Source of the DNA: UMGS1908 sp045655005
GTDB lineage: Bacteria; Bacillota; Clostridia; Christensenellales; UBA1242
Direction of reading: 5' to 3'
Assembly (NCBI GenBank): GCA_045655005.1
Contig: JAZOOJ010000014.1
Span: forward strand, 1-20,841
DNA length: 20,841 bases
Shown piece by piece: positions 15,011 to 20,841 of this stretch. Positions within the stretch are counted from its first letter, which is position 1. Each line of letters starts with the position of its first letter. Under the pieces are notes generated by a model. That model was given only the letters and a program-made list of their open reading frames with translations. It was not told the origin of the DNA and ran no database searches. Both the position numbers and the translations under genes were made by a program.

Positions 15011-15649
15011 TTATAACGAAGTTTCGGTTCCAGATTGTTTTTCATTTGGAACAAGTTGTCCATTTTTAAATGTATACGCAGAGCCGGATTTTTTTGCTTC
15101 ATCTTTTTTGTCTGGTGTAATGATGTTGTCGGTCGTGTTTTCGCTAAAAGTTATCATTACATCTGTGCTGCCGTTAATAAGCGTTTCTGTGATTTGAAGT
15201 GAAAATTCCGCAAAGGACTCTTTTTTGCCTGGGGCATAAAGTTGGTCTAAAAGTTCTTGATTTCTTGTATTCCATTTTTTCATAGTTAGTGGATTAAGTC
15301 TTTTTAATCCTTCTGGCTCATCCATTTTATGAGAGTCTAATGCATTTTGTTCATTTTCACGATGATTATCGTGGGTGTTAAGGGTTAATGATATTCTTGT
15401 TTGAGCAGAACCTTTTGATGCTGACAAAAGAAATGATTTTGTATGATTCTCGTCCATATTATCAAATGAACACGAATACAGATTTTTATCAGACGAAAAC
15501 ACTTTATTTCTTCTTTGAGCGTTTTCGTCCGTTGGAATTTGTGATAAATATTGGCTTGCCAACGCTTTTGCTTCTTCGTTTGGTAGGGAATCAATATACT
15601 CTTGTATACGACCTAAAAAGGATAGGTATTTTTTATTGTCATCGTTCAT
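15011..15649 (-). CDS. Hypothetical protein, 212 aa, second gene of a two-gene operon
   Basis: Unrecognised. It is hydrophilic, with no membrane segment or signal peptide. The N-terminal 45 residues look helical (YLSFLGRIQEYIDSLPNEEA). The middle contains a beta-like stretch (RISLTLNTHDNH), and the section EFSLQITETLINGSTDVMIT looks like paired strands. Near the C-terminus is YTFKNGQLVPN, which resembles YVLENGILTKR at the same place in the upstream gene's product, hinting at a shared C-terminal module. The ribosome site GGAG lies close to ATG 15649, and only 14 bases separate it from the stop of the upstream gene, so the two are co-transcribed. It ends at the bidirectional hairpin. Confidence 0.8.
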   Translation of the reverse strand: MNDDNKKYLSFLGRIQEYIDSLPNEEAKALASQYLSQIPTDENAQRRNKVFSSDKNLYSCSFDNMDENHTKSFLLSASKGSAQTRISLTLNTHDNHRENEQNALDSHKMDEPEGLKRLNPLTMKKWNTRNQELLDQLYAPGKKESFAEFSLQITETLINGSTDVMITFSENTTDNIITPDKKDEAKKSGSAYTFKNGQLVPNEKQSGTETSL

Positions 15650-15663
15650 AATTATACTCCAAA

Positions 15664-16287
15664 TTAATTATTTTCACGAGCATTTAATTGGGTTGTTGAT
15701 ACAACTTCATCATTAATGCGTTTAGTTAAAATTCCGTTTTCTAATACATAATCAACTTTTCTTGTTTCGCCACCGACCACGGGTGTTCTAATATCTGAAA
15801 CCTTAACTCCCATTGGTGAAACGTCTATAAAGAGCGAATCCTCTCTTAGTGGTTCGTCTGGCTCAGATTTCGGAACGGGTGTTTCTTTCTCTTGTTGTGC
15901 CTTTAAAAGTTTATTCTTTAACCCTGAAAGAATACCCGTCTTTTTCTCTGGTGCTTGTGGTTTTTGGTGAGGTCTAACTTGTTTTTGATAAGATAGGTTT
16001 GTTGCATGATTTTTAGAATCTGGGTCAAAAACAGATATTCCAACGCTGTTTCTTTTTGTATATAAATCAGTTTGTTCATTCTTAAAAAAGTTGTAATAGT
16101 GGACAGTAGGAAAGAAGTTTTCTTCTTTAAATTTATGCTCCCAATCTGGGTTTGCTACTTCTTCAGATTCTAAAAGTTCTAAAACCTTTTGTATTTTTTC
16201 AGCACTTTCTTCTTCCATAAAAGGTACTACCGCAATTGATATTTCTTTAATTAGACTTTGTAATTCTTCGCTTGATAAATTTGCCAT
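15664..16287 (-). CDS. Hypothetical protein, 207 aa, first gene of a two-gene operon
   Basis: Unrecognised. The N-terminal helical region (about 5-45, ELQSLIKEISIAVVPFMEEE) is acidic and amphipathic. A central low-complexity part is rich in Pro, Lys and Gln (about 100-145, including VRPHQKPQAPEKK and a basic helix SGLKNKLLKAQQEKE). The C-terminal part contains LFIDVSPMGVKVSDIRTPVV and YVLENGILTKR. It has no signal peptide or transmembrane stretch. GGAG precedes ATG 16287 and a promoter with an extended -10 lies just upstream. The disordered centre and co-transcription with another unknown suggest a two-protein complex (inference only). Confidence 0.8.
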   Translation of the reverse strand: MANLSSEELQSLIKEISIAVVPFMEEESAEKIQKVLELLESEEVANPDWEHKFKEENFFPTVHYYNFFKNEQTDLYTKRNSVGISVFDPDSKNHATNLSYQKQVRPHQKPQAPEKKTGILSGLKNKLLKAQQEKETPVPKSEPDEPLREDSLFIDVSPMGVKVSDIRTPVVGGETRKVDYVLENGILTKRINDEVVSTTQLNARENN

Positions 16288-16316
16288 GTTAATTCTCCAA
16301 AATTATTTACAAATTA

Positions 16317-16346
16317 ATTATAACATTTTCAATTTTACTTTTGCAA
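16317..16346 (-). promoter_or_regulatory. Promoter of the two-gene unknown operon
   Basis: On the minus strand: TTGCAA (16346-16341), an 18-base spacer ending in TGT, and TATAAT (16322-16317), an extended -10. Confidence 0.7.
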
Positions 16347-16360
16347 CTAAATACTGGACA

Positions 16361-16399
16361 AATAAAAACAGTTAAGTAATTTCCTTAACTGTTTTTATT
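16361..16399 (-). terminator. Terminator of the 221-aa gene
   Basis: A perfect 16-bp stem (16361-16376 with 16384-16399) has a 7-base loop, 13 bases after the stop of the gene at 16413. The T-run of the minus transcript lies in the outer part of the 3' arm. Confidence 0.85.
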
Positions 16400-16412
16400 C
16401 GTAATATTCTAA

Positions 16413-17078
16413 TCAACTCCATTGATTTTGAGAGGCTGGCCTGTCTTGAAAATCGACAGCAGAATTAAATAGAGCTTGACGGGCCATACGAATATGCTGA
16501 GGCTCATCATTTCTGTCAATTATTGGGCTTAACATAAAATTTTCAATTGCAGTAGTAAAAACAATTTTACCTTTTCTATCAAATTCAGGTTGAATATTTA
16601 ATACGTCTTGTGTACTTCCAAAATCATCAATATGTAATTTGATATGTTTTTCTAATGGTCTGTTGTCAAGCATCTTTTTCTTTGGGTCAATAGGGCAGGT
16701 AAGAGTCAGATTTTGTTCGGGATTTTGATTGTTGGTAAAAATTAAATCCATACTCTTGTGGTAATCATAAAAACCATAGAAATCATAAATGTCAACGCAT
16801 TCCTGTGGAGTTGTTTTAAGTTTTGGTGTTACAATAATATCTCTTTCATCAACACGCCAAGCAACAGCTAGGTCATAAATAAATTTACCTAATGCTACAT
16901 CTACATTAGTAGCTAATAATTCATTAATTAATGCCTTTTGGTCCGCTATACATTGCTCAATCATAGGGACTTGTTCAATTCCGTAAACATAGGCTCTTTC
17001 CAACGCAACTTCATTAATTTTTAATGATTTATACAATCTTTGAAGTTTGGTTACAATTTGATGAATTTTAGGTTCCAT
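16413..17078 (-). CDS. Hypothetical protein, 221 aa, monocistronic
   Basis: Unrecognised. It is soluble-looking: an N-terminal helical half (about 1-85, IVTKLQRLYKSLKINEVALE and IADQKALINELLATNVDVAL) and a C-terminal half with beta-like stretches (SMDLIFTNN, NLTLTCPID, KGKIVFTTAIENFMLS). A cluster of aromatics, YDFYGFYDYHK, lies mid-protein. The start at 17078 is set by AAAGGAGCG just upstream and by a TTGACA-17-TACAAT promoter; the frame stays open further upstream to 17396, but that extension crosses the promoter and the divergent padR gene. Own promoter and terminator. It shares strand and hydrophilic character with its two neighbours, but I see no clear homology to them. Confidence 0.8.
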   Translation of the reverse strand: MEPKIHQIVTKLQRLYKSLKINEVALERAYVYGIEQVPMIEQCIADQKALINELLATNVDVALGKFIYDLAVAWRVDERDIIVTPKLKTTPQECVDIYDFYGFYDYHKSMDLIFTNNQNPEQNLTLTCPIDPKKKMLDNRPLEKHIKLHIDDFGSTQDVLNIQPEFDRKGKIVFTTAIENFMLSPIIDRNDEPQHIRMARQALFNSAVDFQDRPASQNQWS

Positions 17079-17099
17079 AACACGCTCCTTTTTTATCTT

Positions 17100-17128
17100 A
17101 TTGTAAACCCATTGTCGATTTTTGTCAA
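17100..17128 (-). promoter_or_regulatory. Promoter of the 221-aa gene
   Basis: Minus strand TTGACA (17128-17123), a 17-base spacer and TACAAT (17105-17100). Confidence 0.82.
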
Positions 17129-17232
17129 GGAAAGATATTTTATATTGTATTAATATTAGTATAAAAAATTTGTAGCGAAATGTATAATCTTTGAGTTTCG
17201 AAAAATTTTTTAAACTTTTTTTAATTTTGGTA

Positions 17233-17261
17233 TTGACATTTGCAATGTTTAGTATTATACT
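17233..17261 (+). promoter_or_regulatory. Promoter of the PadR operon
   Basis: TTGACA (17233-17238), a 17-base spacer and TATACT (17256-17261). A/T-tracts at about 17203-17228 directly upstream could serve as an UP element. Confidence 0.85.
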
Positions 17262-17278
17262 ATGCACAGTACTAAACA
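17246..17278 (+). promoter_or_regulatory. Putative PadR operator over the -10 region
   Basis: Two nested palindromes share nearly the same centre. TACT-a-TGCA-c-AGTA (17258-17271, 12 of 14 positions symmetric) overlaps the -10, and outer 9-bp arms TGTTTAGTA/TACTAAACA lie at 17246-17254 and 17270-17278. PadR-family repressors commonly bind such sites in their own promoters; binding here is inferred. Confidence 0.65.
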
Positions 17279-17296
17279 AAACATAGGAGTTGAGAT

Positions 17297-17608
17297 ATGG
17301 ATGCACAAATAAAAAAGGGTGCCATTGAGATGTGTGTATTACACATTTTAAACAGAGGTGATTCTTATGGTTATGACATAACAGAACAGATTGCAAAGTA
17401 TATAGATGTTGGAGAGGGAACTATTTATCCAGTTTTAAAAAGACTTAGTGATTATGATTTTGTAGAGTCATATCTAAAAGAATCAAATGATGGTCCACCA
17501 AGGAAATATTACAAAATTACCGAAAGTGGATGCAAAAGGTATCAACTAGTAAAAGAAGATTGGTTGTTATTTAATAAAAATGTTTTAAATTTTTTGGGGG
17601 AAATTTAA
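17297..17608 (+). CDS. PadR-family transcriptional regulator, 103 aa
   Basis: Short PadR (subfamily-2-like) winged-helix repressor. Seen: the opening KKGAIEMCVLHILNRGDSYGYDI, the recognition-helix/wing region VGEGTIYPVLKRLSDYDFVE, and SNDGPPRKYYKITESGCKRY, the diagnostic wing. The C-terminal helix is short. Such proteins usually respond to membrane or cell-wall stress or small ligands and sit before a HAAS-domain membrane gene, as here. SD around AGGAG precedes ATG 17297. Its stop is one base before the next start, so the two are translationally coupled. Autorepression is likely from the palindromes over the -10. Confidence 0.96.
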   Translation: MDAQIKKGAIEMCVLHILNRGDSYGYDITEQIAKYIDVGEGTIYPVLKRLSDYDFVESYLKESNDGPPRKYYKITESGCKRYQLVKEDWLLFNKNVLNFLGEI

Positions 17609-17609
17609 T

Positions 17610-18065
17610 ATGAAAAGGATCGAGTTTTTTAACGCTCTTGAAAAAGAATTAAAAAAGAATGAAGTAAGCAAAATTGAAGACGTATTAAGAGATTATGAAG
17701 AAATTTTCATATCGAAAATGAGCAAAGGCAAAACCGAAGATGAAATTATTGCAGAGTTAGATAGTCCAACTGTTATTGCATTGGCTTATAAAAATACAAA
17801 TAGTATCGATGTAAAAAGCACAAAAAAAAGTTTAAACTCTAAAATTAAATTTGCGACTATAATGAGGGCGATTTTAGTTTTAACTGCAATATATATTGCA
17901 ATTGAAGTTATCAAGTATATAAAGAAAGTTCCTTTTAGTTGGCTACTACCGATGGTCTTTATTTGTATTACAGCGTTATATTTGATTGTTGTTTATACTA
18001 AAAGTTTGAACACACTTAAAAAAGAAGAAGACGATATAAACAATATCGAGAAAAAAGATATATAA
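17610..18065 (+). CDS. HAAS-domain (DUF1700-like) membrane protein, 151 aa
   Basis: The N-terminal part (about 1-60: FFNALEKELKKNEVSKIEDV, DYEEIFISKMSKGKTEDEII, ELDSPTVIALAY) fits the HAAS helical signalling domain found next to PadR regulators. It is followed by two membrane segments (about 83-101 and 110-129) and a charged tail. The family is proposed to sit in the membrane and act with its partner PadR (established association; the mechanism is poorly known). GGGGGA is the ribosome site, lying inside the end of padR. The protein lacks the long adhesin-like C-terminus that some relatives carry. Confidence 0.9.
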   Translation: MKRIEFFNALEKELKKNEVSKIEDVLRDYEEIFISKMSKGKTEDEIIAELDSPTVIALAYKNTNSIDVKSTKKSLNSKIKFATIMRAILVLTAIYIAIEVIKYIKKVPFSWLLPMVFICITALYLIVVYTKSLNTLKKEEDDINNIEKKDI

Positions 18066-18083
18066 AATGGGGGAAGATAAAGA

Positions 18084-18527
18084 ATGAATAATTTAATATG
18101 TGATTCTGGGGCGTCTTTTTTTGTTATATTATTTGCTGGCGTAATATTAATACTTTCATTATTCTATTGGGTTAAATCTTTAATTGTAAAAGGAATAAAT
18201 GGCGTTAATTTTAATAATGCTGATGTGATTTATTCCGAAAACTTACTCGAAGACTTGGAGATTATGAAAAAAGACGATGTGTTCAGGTTGTATGCAACAA
18301 AGATTAACAATGGATTGTATGTGATAACAACAAGTATAATTGGTGAAGTATATAAACAAGGAGCGTTGCTTTCATATTTTGGAGAAAAAGCAACAACGCT
18401 TAAAACAACAACAGAAAAGTTATCAAATTTCGCAAATAGAGTTCCAAACCTTGACGTTAAATCAATTGCAACTCAAAATATTAACGAAAAGGTTAGAATA
18501 AAGAAAAAAATAAAGGAGGGAATTTAA
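18084..18527 (+). CDS. Hypothetical membrane-anchored protein, 147 aa
   Basis: Unrecognised. One N-terminal hydrophobic segment (about 11-35, FFVILFAGVILILSLFYWV) is followed by a charged domain of about 110 residues predicted to be mixed alpha/beta (DVIYSENLLEDLEIMKKDD, YVITTSIIGEVYKQGALLSY) and a basic tail. The anchor could be an uncleaved signal. The ribosome site GGGGGAAG lies before ATG 18084; the gene is 18 bases after the HAAS gene and its stop is one base from the next start, so it belongs to the PadR operon and is probably part of the same membrane response. Confidence 0.85.
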   Translation: MNNLICDSGASFFVILFAGVILILSLFYWVKSLIVKGINGVNFNNADVIYSENLLEDLEIMKKDDVFRLYATKINNGLYVITTSIIGEVYKQGALLSYFGEKATTLKTTTEKLSNFANRVPNLDVKSIATQNINEKVRIKKKIKEGI

Positions 18528-18528
18528 A

Positions 18529-18981
18529 ATGGAAGTAGTTCAACAGTCAGAAGCAATGAGCATTTTTAATATTTTATCACCAGTTTTTATTATGCTTGTA
18601 TTGTTATTATGCATAGCATCAATTATTGCACTTAGTGTAATTTTTAGAAAAAACAACCGTAATGGATGGCTTGCGATTGTACCATTAGTTAATATGTATA
18701 TTTTATTTGATATCTTTTGGGATAAAAATAAATTTTGGGCATTCTTTGTGTTGTCATTCTTAATGGGATTATTGTTTAATAATGCGAATGGATTATTTAT
18801 ATGCCTAGGTATAATTGTTTTAGTTATAATGATTACAATATGTGCTATGCTTTACGCAAAAATGGCAAAGGCTTATGGCTACGGCACGGGGTTTACAGTT
18901 GGCTTAATTTTACTTTATCCAATATTTGTAATAATATTAGCAACTAAAACACCACTGGCAAAGTCAAACGAAAATAATTAA
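18529..18981 (+). CDS. Polytopic membrane protein, DUF5684-like, 150 aa
   Basis: About four hydrophobic segments (about 15-40, 62-78, 82-108, 118-140). The first is followed by FRKNNRNGWLAIVPLVNMYI, which matches the signature of the DUF5684 family (recalled, not searched), and later comes AKMAKAYGYGTGF. Members are small integral membrane proteins of unknown function, often annotated near signal peptidase or PadR systems. AAAGGAGGG is a strong ribosome site, and the ATG starts one base after the previous stop. It is the last gene of the operon; a terminator follows. Confidence 0.85.
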   Translation: MEVVQQSEAMSIFNILSPVFIMLVLLLCIASIIALSVIFRKNNRNGWLAIVPLVNMYILFDIFWDKNKFWAFFVLSFLMGLLFNNANGLFICLGIIVLVIMITICAMLYAKMAKAYGYGTGFTVGLILLYPIFVIILATKTPLAKSNENN

Positions 18982-18992
18982 TACTTTAAAAA

Positions 18993-19027
18993 AGAGAGAT
19001 TGGAAATTTTCATCCAATCTCTTTATT
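18993..19027 (+). terminator. Terminator of the PadR operon
   Basis: A 12-bp stem (18993-19004 with 19013-19024, one G-T pair), an 8-base loop and a following T-rich stretch, 12 bases after the operon's last stop. Confidence 0.85.
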
Positions 19028-19066
19028 AATAAATTAAATAAAATGGTTTTTCCTTAAACATTTTAC

Positions 19067-19094
19067 TTGACTTTCAAATATATATAATTATAAT
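19067..19094 (+). promoter_or_regulatory. Promoter of the Ig-domain exported protein
   Basis: TTGACT (19067-19072), a 16-base spacer and TATAAT (19089-19094). A second TATAAT at 19083 is too close to this -35. Confidence 0.65.
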
Positions 19095-19126
19095 TAAATT
19101 CGTAAACATAGTGAGGGTAAAAGCAA

Positions 19127-20841
19127 ATGAAAAAAGTTATTATTACAGCGATAATTACATTGTTATTAGCTGTGTGCGCAGTACCTGTTGCAATAAGTTT
19201 TATCGGACTTACAAATGTTGCAACAATAAAATTAAATACTGATAACGTTAAAATTATTTATGATTTAAATGAAGAGTTTTCAGCAGAGGGTTTAAAAGTT
19301 GAAACATCTAAAAAAGACGGTGTTATGGAAGAAATCGTTGATTACACTGTTGACAGTTCTGCGTTTAAAGCTGACACGGTGGGCAAGTATGAAATTAAGG
19401 TAGTTGTTGATGAAAAAGACTATGCAACATATACCGTTGAAGTAAAAGACAAAGGAACACTAAGTCTTGTAAGTGACAACTTGTTTTATGTTGACCAAGA
19501 CATCGAAGAAAGTGCTTTAAAAATTAAACACACACCAACAAACGGTGAAGCAAAAGAAATAACTGACTACAAAATTATTTCTTGCAATAATAACGAAGAA
19601 GGCAATAAAACTTTGGTGGTTGAATATCAGTCATTCAGATATGATATCGCAGTTAATGTGGTATCAGTTGATGCATATATTGACAAGGTTATGCAAAAAG
19701 TTATTTTAAATGCGAACAATAAAAATTTTGATGTAAAATCTTTACAGTGGGAATTTGTTGGCTCTTATTCTTTCGCGAAGATAGTACAAACAGGAGTAAA
19801 TACAGTTTATGCAGTTGGAGTTGACAAATCATTAATGCAGGAACTTTGGGTCGACAATCAGGAATTAACACTAATTCAAAAGACCTCTTATTTAGACGAT
19901 TCAACTTTACCGTTTTTTAATGTGGCAGACTTTAATAGCATAGAAGAACTTACCGAGTCTTTAGACTCAAGGAATAGTTTATCTTCAACATATCAAATGC
20001 TTGTTGCAATTCTTACTAAAATCTATCAAAATTCAGAGCATGGTGAACAAAATCGCCTTGACTCATATAAGACAGACAATGGAATGTTTACATTTGCAAT
20101 AGATATTATAGATTTAAGACATAATGAATGCAAAGTTCGTTATTCTGTCACAATTGATTTGGCGAGTGGAAATCTTATTTCAGCAACCAACATCCCAGTT
20201 GATGGCGTAATGGATTTTGCAGTAAATCAGCCAGTTGAATCAAAAGAAGTCCCAGCTGTTCCAACAGCACAAGATAAGGGAGTTGTTTCGGTAAAGTCGG
20301 GAAGTAAATTACCTGTTAAAACCGGATCTGGTATGGAGAGTGCTCCAATAGGTGGTGAAGGTTCTTATAAAGACCTTAATTTGGAATTTACATTAAATGG
20401 TAAAACATATCCGCTTTACTACGGAGATTATACAGTGCTTGGCTACGATGATTCGACAGTTGGTACTAAGACTGTAATCGTTAATTACAACACATTTACC
20501 TATCCAGTACAGATTGAAATTGTTTCAGCTTTGGATTACATCAAATATATTTATGAAATCGCAAAAGAAGAAACTTACAATAAAACCGATTACATTAGCG
20601 CAGTAAATAATGTTAACAATTACGAAGCGGAATATATGATTTACGATAAATTTAGCGATGTACTTTACTGTAACAACAGACATAATTCAGCATTACCTGA
20701 GAATCAAAGAGGCGAAATTTGGATTGAATCGGACGGAACGGTGACAAAGAAAGGGGTAACAGGGAATGTAACAAAAACCAAGTTTGATTCACAAGAAGTG
20801 GCATTAATTGCAGCCTTCCATTTAGACAGTGAAGAAACAAT
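19127..20841 (+). CDS. Large exported protein with bacterial Ig-like domains, 3' end cut by window edge
   Basis: The frame is open from ATG 19127 to the window end (571 codons) with no stop. GAGGG lies 9 bases upstream of the ATG. Seen: a signal peptide (MKKVIITAIITLLLAVCAVP, then VAISFIG); two adjacent Ig-like domains (about 33-105 and 106-182) of the kind with a leading Tyr/Phe and 'F...L.V....' pattern (VKIIYDLNEEFSAEGLKVET, ending YATYTVEVKD); an alpha/beta segment (about 183-365); a linker rich in Val, Pro, Ser, Gly and Lys (about 366-420); then a third Ig-like domain (about 421-468) and a second segment like the first. Cys17 is not in a good lipobox (AVC), so lipid anchoring is doubtful. 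The domains point to a cell-surface or secreted role; the ligand is unknown. Confidence 0.88.
   Translation, partial: MKKVIITAIITLLLAVCAVPVAISFIGLTNVATIKLNTDNVKIIYDLNEEFSAEGLKVETSKKDGVMEEIVDYTVDSSAFKADTVGKYEIKVVVDEKDYATYTVEVKDKGTLSLVSDNLFYVDQDIEESALKIKHTPTNGEAKEITDYKIISCNNNEEGNKTLVVEYQSFRYDIAVNVVSVDAYIDKVMQKVILNANNKNFDVKSLQWEFVGSYSFAKIVQTGVNTVYAVGVDKSLMQELWVDNQELTLIQKTSYLDDSTLPFFNVADFNSIEELTESLDSRNSLSSTYQMLVAILTKIYQNSEHGEQNRLDSYKTDNGMFTFAIDIIDLRHNECKVRYSVTIDLASGNLISATNIPVDGVMDFAVNQPVESKEVPAVPTAQDKGVVSVKSGSKLPVKTGSGMESAPIGGEGSYKDLNLEFTLNGKTYPLYYGDYTVLGYDDSTVGTKTVIVNYNTFTYPVQIEIVSALDYIKYIYEIAKEETYNKTDYISAVNNVNNYEAEYMIYDKFSDVLYCNNRHNSALPENQRGEIWIESDGTVTKKGVTGNVTKTKFDSQEVALIAAFHLDSEET

Noticed and set aside
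11502..17078. A known defence system (toxin-antitoxin, CBASS, retron, BREX, CRISPR)
   Set aside because: No nuclease, cyclase, reverse transcriptase, helicase, toxin fold or repeat array could be recognised; only unassigned proteins are present.
17079..17396. N-terminal extension of the 221-aa protein to 17396
   Set aside because: It would cross its own TTGACA-17-TACAAT promoter and the divergent padR start; the ribosome site at about 17083-17091 fits 17078.

Overview
The window is low-GC, gene-dense DNA with Gram-positive-type Shine-Dalgarno (SD) sites (AGGAGG/GGGGGA), sigma-A-like promoters and clean intrinsic terminators. The gene order miaB-mutS-mutL-miaA, a class A penicillin-binding protein and a PadR/HAAS-domain operon suggest a Bacillota member, probably an uncultured Clostridia-type gut bacterium. 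The phylum is inferred from gene content and the finer placement is a guess.

Layout. (1) 1-1836, minus: 3'-truncated bifunctional penicillin-binding protein. (2) 1926-8825, plus: a tight operon for tRNA A37 modification (miaB, miaA) and mismatch repair (mutS, mutL), starting from a promoter so close to miaB that its mRNA should be leaderless and ending at a hairpin shared with the convergent gene. (3) 8854-11381: a PlsC-type acyltransferase carrying an extra zinc ribbon (minus), divergent from a PLP-dependent alpha-oxoamine synthase (plus) whose sequence looks closer to bacterial serine palmitoyltransferase than to Kbl/BioF. (4) 11502-17078: an island of unrecognised genes, most with their own promoter and terminator: a 157-aa protein, a 134-codon frame without a normal start codon followed in the same frame, after one TAA, by a 628-codon frame without a ribosome binding site, a small zinc-ribbon membrane protein divergent from an XRE regulator with a palindrome inside the promoter spacer, and three unknown soluble proteins on the minus strand. 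(5) 17297-18981: a PadR-led operon with a HAAS-domain (DUF1700-like) membrane protein and two further membrane proteins, its promoter overlapped by palindromes. (6) 19127 to the right edge: start of a large exported protein with Ig-like domains, truncated.

How the genes fit together. Block 2 is a conserved housekeeping unit. Block 3 may be a lipid-modifying pair: acyl transfer plus acyl-CoA/amino-acid condensation. Blocks 5 and 6 concern the envelope. Block 4 has no assignable function. No tRNA, rRNA, CRISPR array, transposase or phage structural gene was seen, and no gap over 300 bases lacks a gene. I found no convincing known defence system; the strangest stretch is 12084-14405.
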